Shown: positions 23,212 through 46,029 of the stretch, one piece after another
Layout: every line of letters starts with the position of its first letter
Position numbering within the stretch: the stretch's first letter is position 1
From: Muraenolepis orangiensis
Lineage: Eukaryota > Chordata > Actinopteri > Gadiformes > Muraenolepididae
Assembly (NCBI GenBank): GCA_027704905.1
Contig: CM051007.1
Location: forward strand, 21,552,334 to 21,616,333
Length of the DNA: 64,000 bases
Direction of reading: 5' to 3'
Made by a program: the position numbers and the translations under genes
Notes under the pieces: generated by a model
Told to the model about the DNA's origin: nothing
Seen by the model: the letters and a program-made list of their open reading frames with translations, nothing else
Database searches by the model: none

Positions 23212-26200
23212 GTCATACTAGGTGGCCTGGACTCCAGTCTGGTGGCTGCTACTCTGGTGAAGCTGGCCAAAGAGGAGAACCTGCCCTACCCCATCCAGAC
23301 ATTTGCAATCGGGACTGAAGACAGCCCAGACATCATAGCGGCCCGCAAGGTGAAGCCCTCCCTCCCTCCCTCCCTCCCTCCCTCCCTCCCTCCTCCCATA
23401 GAAACAGGCGTCACTGAACCTCTTTTGAGTGATGCAAAGAAGCCGTCAAAGCAGGTTTTTATAGCAAGTGTGTGTGTGTCACAGGTAGCACTGTACATTG
23501 GCAGTGAGCACCACGAGGTGAACTTCACCGTGGAGGAGGGCATCCAGGCCATGAAGGAGGTCATCTTCCACCTGGAGACCTATGACATCACCACAGTGCG
23601 CGCCTCCATCGGTGAGTTCACGTGTCCTTATTAGTCCACCTTATTAGGTCTATTTAAAATGAGTTATAGGTCATTGAAATCTAAACAGATCCCACCAGTT
23701 TGATGTTAACACTGCCATCTGGGTTAATTGAAACAAGAATACAATTCATGGGCTTCTTTCTAAAGATAGAGGTTTGACATGCGCGCTGCGACCCACTGAA
23801 AAAGCCCACGCCACCCACCAGTTGAAAATGGTGGTTTGGTCCACTGGTTTTACCACTGGACTACAGGGATTATACCAAGCCAAATTGGCACAAAGCCAGC
23901 CTTTTAGCTCTTCAGTTCACTATTTATTATTCGTTAACGATAGGAAACTTTTTTAAGACAATTACATTATAGGCTGTATTGCAAAATGAAAGTCAGCATT
24001 CTTATTTCTGGTAAATAGGGTATCTCCAGTAGATTATAGCTTATTACTTTATCCATCTGAAATGGGACGCCAATGTCATTTTCCATTTTTGGAATTACCT
24101 TTCCCCTGATGTCCACCTGGTTTCCACTCTCGTCCAACCACAGGGATGTACTTGGTGTCCAAGTACATCCGAGAGAAGTCCAACAGTGTGGTCATCTTCT
24201 CCGGGGAGGGTTCGGACGAGCTCACCCAAGGATACATCTACTTTCACAAGGTCAGTCCTGCACGCAGGTAAACAAACACACCGGTGTTTTCAAACACATT
24301 GCTGTTTTAGCGTGTATTATCTTTCGTTTTCCATCATATTCTTTAATGGTAAACGCGGAATAGGAGCGACTGTAAAATGTATTCCAGGTTGGCTCTTATG
24401 TTGTACAGTGTTTCTTCTTCGAGAAGAGTCACAATTTGACGGAACAAATACTTAAAATAACTACAACTGAAGCAAAAGGTGTGTGACTGTTGCATGGCAA
24501 GGTGTGCACCATTTATTTATTTTTTAATAAAAAAAAAAATTGGAATCGAAAAACTAAATTCTAGTCCGAAAGAATTGCCCTGGGCTACTCCCACTTTGGG
24601 ATCACTTTGTGACTACTTTGTGACTACCTAGACAACTGACACGCGTGTGTCCGTCCTTACAGGCTCCGAACCCCAAGGCGGCAGCAGAGGAGAGCGTGCG
24701 GCTGCTGAAGGAGCTCTACCTGTTCGACAACCTGCGCGCCGACCGCACCACCGCCGCACACGGGTAACACTTGGCTTTAATCTAAATCTGGAGGGTTGAA
24801 TCCTCTTTATTGTTTCACATACACACACAGTACAATTAGTTTCCCTGCATTAAACCCATCCTAGTCTCAGGAGCAGGGGGCAGCTTTTGTATATACAGCT
24901 ACCGGGGAGCAGTGTAGGGGTCTGGTGCCTTGCTCAAGGGCACCTCGGCAGTACCAAGGAGGCGAACTGGCACCTTTTTCCAAGTACTAGTTCTCACCCG
25001 TACTTAGTCCGTTACGGGGACTTGAACCTGCGACCTCCGGTTCCCAAGCCAAGTCCCAACAGACTGAGCTACTGCCTTCCAGGCTGGTTTTTTTTTACGT
25101 AGTAGCCAAAGACGTGGTGTCAATGAAAACGGACGTTTTTAGTCAGAATTTCAGAAAACAAACTACGTATAAATAAACTATTTTCTTTTAAGTACTTTCA
25201 AATCAAGGGACAAAGGTTGTGTTTGTCCACTAGGTGTCAGTCTTGACAAACATCTGATATTCTCCTTCCAGGATAGGCCAACCACAACTCAGTGGGCTAG
25301 TGATTTTGAGTAAAACATACTAGACATACTAAAAACGTATTTGAGTGAATCGATATTGTTTCTCCAGGTTTCAATTGGTCAAACATAATTAATGTAAACC
25401 ACGATTCAGTACTAGGGGCGGCTGGTGGTTTTAAAAGTAGGGGAGAAAGGAAGGTCACATGCGGGCATGTAAGAACCAGACATTTGAAGCAGCATAAGGA
25501 GATTTAAATAGTGAGATATTTACCCAGAGGAAAATTGTGCTGCTTACAACCGTCTCTTCTTTGTCTTATAAGAAATTAAATCAGCTTTTATTTAGAGATT
25601 ACTGAAGTCTGACCTGGAAAATGGGAGCAAAATAATATATGCATCTAAGACCAATTTGAGAAATGTCAATCAAGTTCTCTTTTGGATCTTACGGTTATCT
25701 CAAGAGCTAATCATTTCAGACAAAATAAAGATCAGTGCAGTGACAGAAATCATTGATCTTGAATTGGGATTGGTGTGAGACAAGAAGTATATTTCTTAGA
25801 AGCTGAAGTTTAAGAAAATGGATCAACATTTCATACTGATCTTAAATTAAGCCCAATTTTTGTAAATAGGCTAGACAAAGATAAGATCTTATTTGGAATT
25901 TTCCTTTTCTCTGAAAGTAAGCACTGAATAAAGCTTGCTAGAATTCTTATATGGTTGTTTTTTAGATAAAGTTGGGAATTTGTGCTGTGATAGCAGATTT
26001 TCTTGTTTCATGTTCAAGAGATGGTCTGACCACTGAACTACATAATGCATAGCCTGGGCGGCTAGTGGAATGACAGTTGTGTTCTGTTCTTCACATGACC
26101 ATATAGGCTTACTATAAAGATAGCGTCAATGACGCAGTACTTCATCCGGCCTCACTATCAATTTTGACAGTGTATAAGTGGGTACATTTAGCAGACAAGC

Positions 26201-29200
26201 CCAACAGAATTTGACTGATCTAAGGGGGAAGAAGCATTGTTTCGATGAAAAATAGGTATTTAGTGATTACTCCATTAATGATGAAAATCTGCAAAATCGG
26301 AATAGAAGTTCTATGTAGAACTATGCGAGTTCTACCAAACAAACCTTACGGAATTTAAATTGAGTGCGATTTCAGGGCGAAGTATATTTACCTGAATTTA
26401 ATTCAAATAAGTCATACTATCAAATAGTAATACCAGTTATGCACATAAATCATGAAATTGTCTAAGTGCGAGCCAAAGAAACACCACCTTGTCACGGTCA
26501 GGAATGATTTCTGTTGACGCTTGGCGTCATGCACCTGGAACACTTGGAGTTCCTAACTCCAATGTTTCAAGTCTGAAATATATCAAATAAAGCTGTCTGG
26601 AACGTGGAATTAATGATTGACACAAGATTAGGGCTGTGCCATATCGTATCGTTTATCGCGATTTTATCGTTTATCGCGGTATGACGGTAATGACGATAAT
26701 TAATGACGTGTTTACATATGCGACAAACGGCGTCAAATGGCGTTTGCATTTTCACTGGAATTGGCTTCTATTCACGGCTATCATATCACTCCGCGAGTAG
26801 TCCCGTTCACTTTTCCTGACGGAAAATATCCTGACTTGCTGGTAGAATTGCTGAATTGTTTGCGCCAGTTGCCAAGCAACGCCTCAACTTCGGAGAACTA
26901 TTTTTTTCTTCGCGGAAGTAAATCATAATAAGTCGGGACCGACTACCGACTTATTAATGAGCGTTCCGTTCATTATCCCTTACGTATTTGATGATGGTAA
27001 GGATTAAGATTTATTTATTTATAAAAAAATGTTGTCATTTATTGTTATCGCAATAAATACCATGAAATATCGTTCTATACTTTTTAAGTCCATATCGCCC
27101 AGCCCTACACAAGATATATCCTTGCATGATGATAAAGCTCTCCCCAAAATTGTTATTGGGTATTCACCAGCGCAGTGAGCTCTGCTGGTTGGTTCACAGA
27201 GCCTCTGGCTAGACCTGCCCTAAGGGAGGATCGTCCTCCCTCCCATACACACTCATGTTAAAAACTCATTTAGTTTTATAATGAGTCATTGTTCTTCAAT
27301 GAGGAGCTTGGGGAGGACGGACCTCCTTATAGTCATTTTCAGTTGCGGTAGGGGGTGCTGTTGGTATTTTGACACCGGGACATGATTGTTGTGCCTTGGA
27401 AGTGTTAATATAGTAATATTTTCACAGAGGAATCTGTTATATTAATTTTTCTCTGGCAAGTTTATTTTTTTTCTGAAATTTTAGGGAGGATGGTCCTCCC
27501 TTTCTTCAACGGACGAGCCTCCACTGTTCAGTACGAATGAGCAGTTTACTGCAGGGCACAACCCAGTTCATGACTTTCCTATGTGAACAATTTCTCGTCC
27601 AAAGTGATGGCTCAAACGTTATTAGTTAAAAAAAACATTCTACAAACAATATTAACGCATCTAATGACTTTGAATGAGACACAATTAGATTGGAGTGAAT
27701 TAGTGGGGAAATTGCATCCTCGGGGGAAATTTAATCTAATCTTTATTAATCTTTAGGGTGGGGGAGGGATGGGATGGGGTGGTGGGGGTTATAAACACAT
27801 ACATTTCTAGTTCCTTTTGTTTGAAAAAATGAATATTGACTAATTACCTAATACCAAAACAAAAGTTTTAAAAAGATGCCCATCTACCAAGGTACCAAGG
27901 TACCCATCTAGAAGTTTTGACCTTATTAATAATTATTTGTTAATGTTCTAAAAATCTAAAAAGAGTTAATGGTGTTGTTTTCTTTCTTGTACAGGCTTGA
28001 GCTGAGAGTGCCTTTCCTGGACCATAGGTTCACTGCCTACTACCTCTCCCTGCCTGAGGAGATGAGAACGCCCAAGGTCAGTGTCCCTCCATCCCTCCCT
28101 ACACTGCCGTGCTGTTTTGTGATTGCATCTCACATGTTTTTATTTTCCTTTGTGTTGAAAATACACAAGGCCTTAACCTGCCAAAAACAACACCAAACCT
28201 GCTGTGATTACAAACGTTTTTATATCCCTGATACACGACTGGTTTTAAAGAAAGTCTTCAATATGTATGTCTGCTCTTGAATATCCAACATAAACTGGCT
28301 ACTTTATAATGGCAAAATGGTTTGCTTCCAGAAACCAGGTGTACGCAGGCGCATTCTGTTGACACCAAATTACCATAGTTTTATAATTAACATTTTTATT
28401 TAAACTATGCAAGCAACCTCCTTGCGTCATTAAAGCAGTCCATGTTTGGCCTTCATTTTTCAATTTTTTTTTTCTCTAACTCAAATTACATTTGGAAAAC
28501 ATTGGTTGCGCCACTGTACCATTGTGCGTTACCAATGTTTCTAAATTGTCTGTGTCTGTGTCTGAATGCAGAACGGCGTGGAGAAACACCTCCTCCGGGA
28601 CTCCTTCGCGGGCCTCGGCCTGCTCCCCAACGAAATCCTCTGGAGGAGGAAGGAGGCCTTCAGCGACGGCCTGAGCTCTGTGAAGAAGTCCTGGTACATC
28701 AGCCTGCAGGAGCACCTGGAGAACCACGTAACTACAACACAAACACAACACCGCACGAGGCTGAGGCTGAACGCCCGCTAAACGGTTGGGTGTACAGCCT
28801 ACATTAATGTGCTCCTCTTGTTTTATCCTGCTGATATTGATGAACTATTAGGCTGGTTGTGGGGTCGAAACCCCGAATAGACCCCTTTTCACAGACCTGT
28901 GATGAGGTGTCGAAGATCCATAAATAGGGTTATATGCGCGACTCTGTGGAATCCGAAAAGGGGTCTATTCACTCTAAAAGCTTTGAGTAAAACCATCCGC
29001 TGAAAAGACAATCGAAAAAAATAGTGGCTTTTCTGTATTACGTATACTTGTACCAATGGTGTTGCTATGACTGGTTATTGGGAGTAAATTGTATCGTCAA
29101 CAGGTATACAGTATACGGGTGGGCTTTCTATCCTGTCATCAGTGTAGCATCCTCTTACATGACTTGGACCAGAAGACACAAATCCAGAATCAAATCCAGT

Positions 29201-29483
29201 CTGGTTAAAAAAAGCTTTTATTTTTGACACGCACACACAGTATTGGAATAACCCTTCCTCCTCCTCTTCTCAGGTGAATGACGACCAGCTGGAGAAGGCC
29301 CCCAAGACGTTCCCCCACCTCCCGCCCAGAACCAAAGAGGCCTTCCACTACCGCCAGGTGTTTGAGGAGCTGTACCCGGGCCAGGCCAAGTGGCTGTCCC
29401 ACTACTGGATGCCCCGTTGGACCAACGCCTCCGACCCCTCGGCCAGAACCCTGGACATCTACAAACCGGAAAAGGACCAGTGA
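20753..29483 (+). CDS. asns: Asparagine synthetase (glutamine-hydrolysing), tandem copy 2
   Basis: Second full copy, same reaction and domains as copy 1. Exons: 20753-21001, 21365-21602, 21764-21937, 22900-23001, 23222-23349, 23485-23611, 24144-24250, 24663-24763, 27995-28076, 28572-28727, 29274-29483. Each exon has the same length as its copy-1 partner, giving 557 residues and GT-AG introns. The nucleophile Cys2, PPi-loop SGGLDSS and GEGSDEL are intact. Differences from copy 1 cluster in exon 1 (Q17R, I19T, L34F, Y44C), exon 3 (five changes), exon 6 (three) and exon 10 (four); exons 4, 5, 9 and 11 encode identical protein. At residues 34 and 44, the S/F site in exon 6 and the exon 10 start (Asn-Gly-Val-Glu), copy 2 agrees with human; at 17 copy 1 does. 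The 5' flank is mostly transposon plus a CT-rich tract, and no promoter or noncoding exon was identified. Confidence 0.96.
21626..21677. repeat. Copy-2-specific perfect palindrome in asns intron 2
   Basis: Two perfect 22-nt arms (21626-21647 and 21656-21677) flank an 8-nt loop, CCGTCAGG. Copy 1 has only one arm (about 5009-5030, ending CGGCCTCTTCTG). The second arm is an exact inverted copy inserted beside the first. Confidence 0.92.
22107..22366 (+). mobile_element. tRNA-derived SINE in asns copy 2 intron 3
   Basis: Orthologue of the SINE at 5863-6063, with a fuller body that includes CCAAAGTGCTGGCTGTCTC. The end is GTAAAGCGCTTTGGATAAAA. Confidence 0.75.
22545..22768 (-). mobile_element. 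tRNA-derived SINE, opposite orientation, asns copy 2 intron 3
   Basis: Orthologue of the element at 6240-6478. The head includes AGCTCAGGAGGTAGAGCGG on the minus strand, so the A box is more complete than in copy 1. Confidence 0.7.
24779..25080 (-). mobile_element. tRNA-derived SINE in asns copy 2 intron 8
   Basis: Orthologue of 9600-9904, with the same head (AGCTCAGTCTGTTGGGACTT) and the same tail near CCTCCAGATTTAGATTA. Confidence 0.8.
25413..27526 (+). mobile_element. Complete non-autonomous hAT-like element with 8-bp target duplication
   Basis: The left end TAGGGGCGGCTGGTG and right end CGAGCCTCCACTG are imperfect inverted termini. They are bracketed by TTCAGTAC at 25405-25412 and 27527-27534, an 8-bp duplication diagnostic of hAT-type insertion. 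The 2.1-kb interior has no recognisable transposase and carries a second hAT-like MITE. Fragments of the family lie at 3140-3411, 18868-18957 and 20044-20660. Confidence 0.8.
26629..27107 (+). mobile_element. Nested hAT-like MITE (479 bp) with 8-bp target duplication
   Basis: The ends are TAGGGCTGTGCCATATCG and CATATCGCCCAGCCCTA, inverted repeats with one or two mismatches. Perfect CACAAGAT duplications flank it at 26621-26628 and 27108-27115. It lies inside the larger element at 25413-27526. Copy 1 retains only its left 270 bp (from 11498). Confidence 0.85.
28875..28970. mobile_element. MITE-like element, asns copy 2 intron 10
   Basis: Orthologue of 12814-12909 with the same perfect 16-bp inverted ends. 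Confidence 0.6.
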
Positions 29484-29566
29484 TTCACACTGTGTGCCCC
29501 GAACAAGAACCAAAACCATAGGCTTTGGTCACAGAGGCATAATACCAACACAGGTGAATCTCATAT

Positions 29567-29579
29567 AATAAATAATAAA
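29567..29579 (+). terminator. Poly(A) signals of asns copy 2
   Basis: Two AATAAA hexamers lie at 29567-29572 and 29574-29579, about 85-95 nt after the stop. Copy 1 has only the first. Confidence 0.6.
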
Positions 29580-30298
29580 GTTTTATTTTTAAAGATTTAA
29601 AAACATATTTTCTTGTGTTTTATTTTTTTACGGGTGGCAAAACAAATGCAGGTACGGAAGAATGAAATGCTAAAAGCAGTTAGAGATTTTTTATTTTTTT
29701 TTAAATAAAGTTTTTAAAGTTTTTCTGAGCAAAAAGGGGTAATGTCTATGTATAATGTGCGCTATACAGGGCATATGCTCAAAAGGAAGTTTGTTACACC
29801 TCTGTGATATAGGCCAATGTTTCCACACAACGTTATTGATCCTGCTGCTATTATGGCTGCATGAAATAAAGTTTCCATTTAGGCATCAGATGGGATGTGT
29901 GCGCCCTAACAAGGTCTTGAAGGACCACGAAAGCCTGCCTGCTTTAGCTAAAAGAGTGTAACTACTTTACTGCCGGTCTTGACACCCAAATACAATTCTT
30001 GAATCTTGAACCCTGAACGTCGGTTCTCTAAACATTTTAAAAGCATATTTCCTTCTTTCCAACTTTGTTTCAACCTTGATGCTGACTTCTTACTTGGTGT
30101 TGTGTGTTTAAGGCTTTGGAATAATGAATAGGAATATATTTCCCTAACCTGCTGTCTTCCCTTTTGTTTTTTTGGGAAATAAAAGGTACATTTTGTTCCA
30201 CCTCATTTGTTAGGGTTCTCATTCCCCCCCCCCTCCTTTTCCTGTCCAGAGTTAAATCTCCTAACAGCCCTGGCTACAATCTGTTTAAATCAATTCAA

Positions 30299-30331
<33 letters not shown>

Positions 30332-31072
30332 GTTGGTGTCTGGTTTAAGCAGCCTCATCTGGCCCGAGTCAGGCTGATTAGACTCTTGCTGGGTGAGACT
30401 GCACACCTGTGGGTCTTTGGTAATCAACGCCCACGGGTTAAACCAGCCACCTCCACACACGCTCTTAGGAGGGCGCCAACATGTCTGCAACGATTCTCAA
30501 ACTCAAAACGGTAAAATCACCATCAAACTGTGTCCTTGTCATTGCAAGGAGCCCAAAGAAGTCCCTTTAGTGGCAGGTAGCCGCCTCGAATGGCTACCGT
30601 TGTATTCCATAGCATCAAGCTACGAGCACATACTGTACACTATTGTGGCATGTTTCACATAAAAACCAAACCAAAACCCTAAAACATTTAAAAAATCTAT
30701 TTAAAACAAAGTTGGTACTGCAGGGGGAAAAAAACACTCTTAATTTGACTTTTTTAAAGTGTACCCTTAGAATAATTTAACATACTTCAACATTTAAAGT
30801 ATACAGTGTATACTGAAATAGTACTTTTAAGTAGAATCCTGTTCTACTGTAGTACTGTAGGCATTATAGAAGTGTGATTCCAATATGTGACCTGGTGAGA
30901 ACATCTAATCTGACAGCTTCACTGAGTCTTGTGCTTTATAGTTTTCTTGTTTGATAGTAGTTTTAGTTAAAGGGCCCATATCTATTCACCAGGTGTGTTT
31001 TACTATACGATTAGGATGGAAGTAATGAGGGACTACTTAGGTATTATTAGTATTATGAATGACTTTACTTGG

Positions 31073-33170
<2,098 letters not shown>

Positions 33171-33172
33171 AA

Positions 33173-33178
33173 TTTATT
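33173..33178 (-). terminator. Poly(A) signal of tac1
   Basis: TTTATT on the + strand is AATAAA on the minus strand, 118 nt downstream of the tac1 stop codon. I saw no nearer candidate. Confidence 0.5.
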
Positions 33179-33295
33179 AGACTAGAACAGCTAGAACTGG
33201 TGATTTTTTTTCTCCTTGTGAGAACGACGGGCCAATCCCAGGGGCCACACGTGGCCAAACCAGACCTCGCTTTGGAAACTGAGGCGGGACGAGGG

Positions 33296-35890
<2,595 letters not shown>

Positions 35891-36215
35891 GGTGCAAGCG
35901 GGGCGGCGTTGCGCGGCGCAACTCTTCAGCCAAAGCGCCTCGGATGACTAAAAACTGAATAAAGTTGTACTAAAAATCTATAGATTTCTGTTTTTCGGAC
36001 AGAAGTATCGACACGGCTTTACTGTGCATCCACGACCGTTGCACCTGTTACACCTGTGAGAGCCGGACACTCCCCATACTATAGCCGTGTAACGTGCGTG
36101 CGTAAAAGCGCTCCCCCGGGTTGGAGCGGCCACCTCTCTCTCTCTCTCTCGGTCTGAGCGCCTCTGTGAGTCTACCTCTCTCACCCACCAACGTCTGTCC
36201 TCCTGCACGCTGCTG

Positions 36216-36222
36216 TTATATA
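36216..36222 (-). promoter_or_regulatory. Probable TATA box of tac1
   Basis: On the minus strand the sequence reads GTATATAACAGCAGCG, a TATATAA box about 330 nt upstream of the start codon. It is followed by GC-rich and GA-rich sequence that would form the 5' UTR. Further upstream on the same side are an E-box CACGTG (36297-36302) and a CRE-like TGACGTC (36575-36581); mammalian TAC1 promoters also use such sites. No transcript data support the start site. Confidence 0.5.
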
Positions 36223-38226
<2,004 letters not shown>

Positions 38227-39079
38227 ATTGCTTGCTATGTAATAGCTATGCAGAAGGGGAGGGGTGGGGGTCTGTCAATCAGTGCCAGTGCATCAAACAC
38301 CTGCTAATTGGTTGAGAGAGTATTTGCGCAGTATTCGGTACAGCAACACACACAACAACAAACGCACAGTGACATAGGGTTTAGCGTCTCTTTGAGGCTT
38401 ATCGATATGTAGGTTTATGCATGCTCTCCCAAGCGCCCGTGCGCGAGGACACACATTTTGCAGTCAAAAGAACGATTATTTATTAGTGTGAGTGCCGTGA
38501 CGCCATCTGGGTGTCAATAGCGTATGCAGCTGTGAGCCAATTAGAGGGAATCCCTTGTGCAGACATTTGCATACACATTCAGAGTAGATGATAGACAGAG
38601 GAAAATACATGGTAATACATGTGGTGAATGTCAAATTCCAAATGGGCAAAATAAAAATGTTTGAGAACACAAAAAGAGAATAAACAATTAATAATAAACG
38701 AAACAACCCAAAAATTGTGGACATGCTTCCAACAGGCAAACGCAACGCCGACATGCCTAATGCCCTCACGAGATCCAATGTACCGCGATTGGCAACGGCG
38801 AAACTTAAAGTTAGGACTTTATGCAAATGAGAGCGAAGAGCGGTACACACGTTGGGCCGGCGTGATTGCGCAATGGACATTCGGTGAGTACAGGCGTGTT
38901 GAACTGTCTATTTCCTGGACGACAACGTTGTAAACTCCCACAAGTAGAGGGGTAGACTAGAGAGGGTGTGTGGGGGCGGTGGTGGTCATGCCTTCAAAGT
39001 TTAAAGAAACCGGTGTGCTGCGTGACGTAACGCACCCCACCAGTAGATTCCGATTCTGATTCGGTCCTTGTTGGGAGCT

Positions 39080-39490
39080 TAGTGTTCATTCATGTACTGG
39101 ATGGCCTGTGGAAAGAAACTCCTGTTTCACCTCCAGTCTCTCCGTCCTCTCCTTGTGGGGGCTGTACCTTCTTCCGGAGCGTAGCAGGGAGCCCAGTTCG
39201 TTGTCTGGGTGGCTTGGGTCTCTCAGGATCCTTCTGGCCCTGGACCTCAACCACTTGGTGTAGATGTTGTCGAGTGGTCCCCTTAAGGTACCTTAAGCCG
39301 ATCCGCATCGCTCTCTGCAGGGCCTTCTGGTCCTGCAGAGAGCGGTGCTGTTCGCGGTGCTGTTCCCATACCAGGTGGTGTTGTTCCCAGTCAGGATGCT
39401 CTCGATGGTGTAGGAGTAGAAGCTCTGTAGAATCTGGTGAGACGCCCGGAACTTCTTGCTGTTGCCTGAGATGGAACAGTCCAAAAAGAC
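39080..39490 (-). pseudogene. L2-like LINE, 3' part of ORF2
   Basis: On the minus strand, pieces in several frames read FYSYTIESILTGNNTTWYGN, ALQRAMRIGLRYLKG and KERTERLEVKQEFLSTGH. These match the C-terminal part of fish L2-type reverse transcriptase ORFs (CTIESILTG..TAWYGN...RTERL..SFFPQAI). A tandem CTGCAGAG duplication and frameshifts show that it is dead. Confidence 0.7.
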
Positions 39491-39702
39491 TAAATGTTTT
39501 AAGCAGTGGCTGTCTGTGTGTGTGTTTTGTGTGTGTTGGAGAACACATTGACCGACCTAGCGGTGTGACACGGTACGCACCGCTAGTGAACGCAACTACA
39601 GTCGTACATGCTACACGATTCCGATGCCGTGCCGTGGTCGCAGGTCTGTCTGTTAGTAATAACAGACATGGAGATTTCCACCACAAGATCAACTGGCAGT
39701 GA

Positions 39703-44153
<4,451 letters not shown>

Positions 44154-44929
44154 AGTTTTGTGAATTAGAGAGCGAGAGACAGGTCTGCTCCTTTAGTCGT
44201 CTCATCAGTCTGTCCTGGGCTGTAACCAGATTGCTGGAGGGCCTTGACTGAGACAGAGGAGACAATGTCTTATTGTTCAACCCAATGCATGCCATTAAGA
44301 CGACTAATTGAGAAATCCTCCTTTTTTTTGAACCCCTGCTTGCTTGTTGATGTCTTTGGAGTATTGAACCCCGGCTAGACAAGTTGCAGTGCGGGCCGCA
44401 TACTAAGAAGGCTGCGTCCAATCTTGTTACCAATAACAGCAACAGAGCCTGCGTGTTTACTGAAAGCCCACCCACCCCCCCCCACTGACAGCCTGACAGA
44501 CAATATATATATTTATGATGTGTAACAGTCAATGCCTTACAATCACTGTCTTACAGATAACCTCTTACGGTCACTTGCACAATTCAAAACATGTATATAT
44601 CATCCCAGTGGCGAACCGTGTCTATCACAACTGGACCTTCTGTAGACCACCACCACCACCACCACCACCACCACCACCCCCCGATTTGAACATTCGGTTG
44701 TTCTAGTCAGACGGACGTCACGGAGGCAGTCACTTTATGCCTTATGTCATTTAGGCAGATAAGATTGTCGCAGCCAATTTCCAAATTGACCATAGTTGGC
44801 AAAGGTATGAAATGTAGTGAATTAACAGCACAACACAGCACCACCACACACAGGCTATCGATGAAAGGGACAGTCTAACACGCTTAACGTGAAAAGGCTT
44901 AACGTTAAAGTTCCAAAACAGCGATCAAC

Positions 44930-45121
44930 AATCACCAAATGTCTCTGGCATATGTCTTGTCATTAGCACTTTCACCTGTCACAATCTCAAAACCTAAATC
45001 ATACAATTATGGAAGTTATGTTACATTGAGTGTTTTCCTCTCATAAAGCTGCATTAAGACTTTTCCTTACAGGCTCAATAGAGAGGAATGACAAGACATA
45101 TGCCAGAGAAATTAGGTGATT
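44930..45121. mobile_element. Inverted-repeat element (MITE-like)
   Basis: Arms of 35 nt at 44930-44964 and 45087-45121 (core CTCTGGCATATGTCTTGTC) are inverted copies with two mismatches around a 122-bp centre. GTGAAAAGG-type motifs lie just outside on both sides. No target duplication could be fixed. Confidence 0.5.
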
Positions 45122-45825
45122 AAGTCTTTTCACCTTTTCACAGCGATACAAAGAAAGATCAAGTCAAAACTCTCAATTTAAATACACAACAATGCTTAAC
45201 AAACTCAAGACAGCCATTAACTAATCATTCAACAAGTGTGTGGAAAAAAAATACATCCAGCTCAACGAGTACTAACAACAATTCCGCAACAACATCATGT
45301 TCACCTGTTGCCATTTCGACGTAAAAAACCTATGTAGAAGACAACGTAGCACTACGCTATGCTAGGTCTCGAGACAGTATACCTTCTAGCACACTATGGA
45401 CCTGTGGGGAAATCTGAAAGAATACGCCCATTGGCTACAAATCACCATATGATTGGTTGATCAAATTGTCAATCCAAACGTACGCTCTCATTCAGTCTAA
45501 GGGCCAAAGCATTCAGGAGTACTTTGGTTGAAGGATATTCTTCCCACGAACCCAGAAAAATATCTGATTGGTTGCATTGTTTTTCCAACACAAAACCACT
45601 GAAATGCGTAGTGCATTGACCGAGAAATACAAGCAAATCAACACTGTAATATAACAGATCAACAACACAGATACGATTCTCATTTATTCATTTTATTAAA
45701 ATTTAATACAATTAATTCGATTTTTTTTTGTTTCATCTGAGAGTTCCAGGTCTTCTCTGAATACCTTGAAGGCCCTGACGCTTCACCACTGTATCATCCA
45801 TCAGCCACTTTATTGTTATTTTTTG

Positions 45826-45965
45826 GTATTATTATAGTATAGTGTTGTATAGTATAAGTATAGTACATAGTATAGTATATAGTGTTAAATTGTAGGAAAT
45901 TCATACTGCGAATGGGGAGAAAGTTAATTGTACATATGGCAAATAAAAATCTTGAATCTTGAATC
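45826..45965 (+). repeat. LINE 3'-end fragment with ATCTTGA tail
   Basis: The motif set GTATAGTACATAGTATAGT, TTGTAGGAAATTCAT and AATCTTGAATCTTGAATCTT is shared with 62085-62195 (+) and, inverted, with 47235-47310 (-). The short tandem tail is typical of LINE 3' ends. Confidence 0.55.
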
Positions 45966-46029
45966 TTACTGTCAATGTCTTAAATATAATGTCTTACAGT
46001 CACTGTCTTACAGATACTGTCTTACAGTC

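Larger units (their letters stand above)
18958..31072 (+). repeat. Tandem duplication block B (contains asns copy 2)
   Basis: Counterpart of 1973-15163. Exon lengths are identical, and introns are alignable throughout apart from a few large gaps. Homology stops after GACTTTACTTGG at 31072; beyond it this copy continues towards tac1, whereas copy 1 runs into the anillin-like exon. This suggests that copy 2 keeps the original 3' neighbour. Confidence 0.85.

Noticed and set aside
39556..39585. A 9-bp inverted repeat, CTAGCGGTG...CACCGCTAG.
   Set aside because: Too short to support an element call without target duplication or copies elsewhere in the window.
39082..39702. A 206-codon + strand ORF.
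   Set aside because: It is the antisense shadow of an L2-like LINE fragment on the minus strand.
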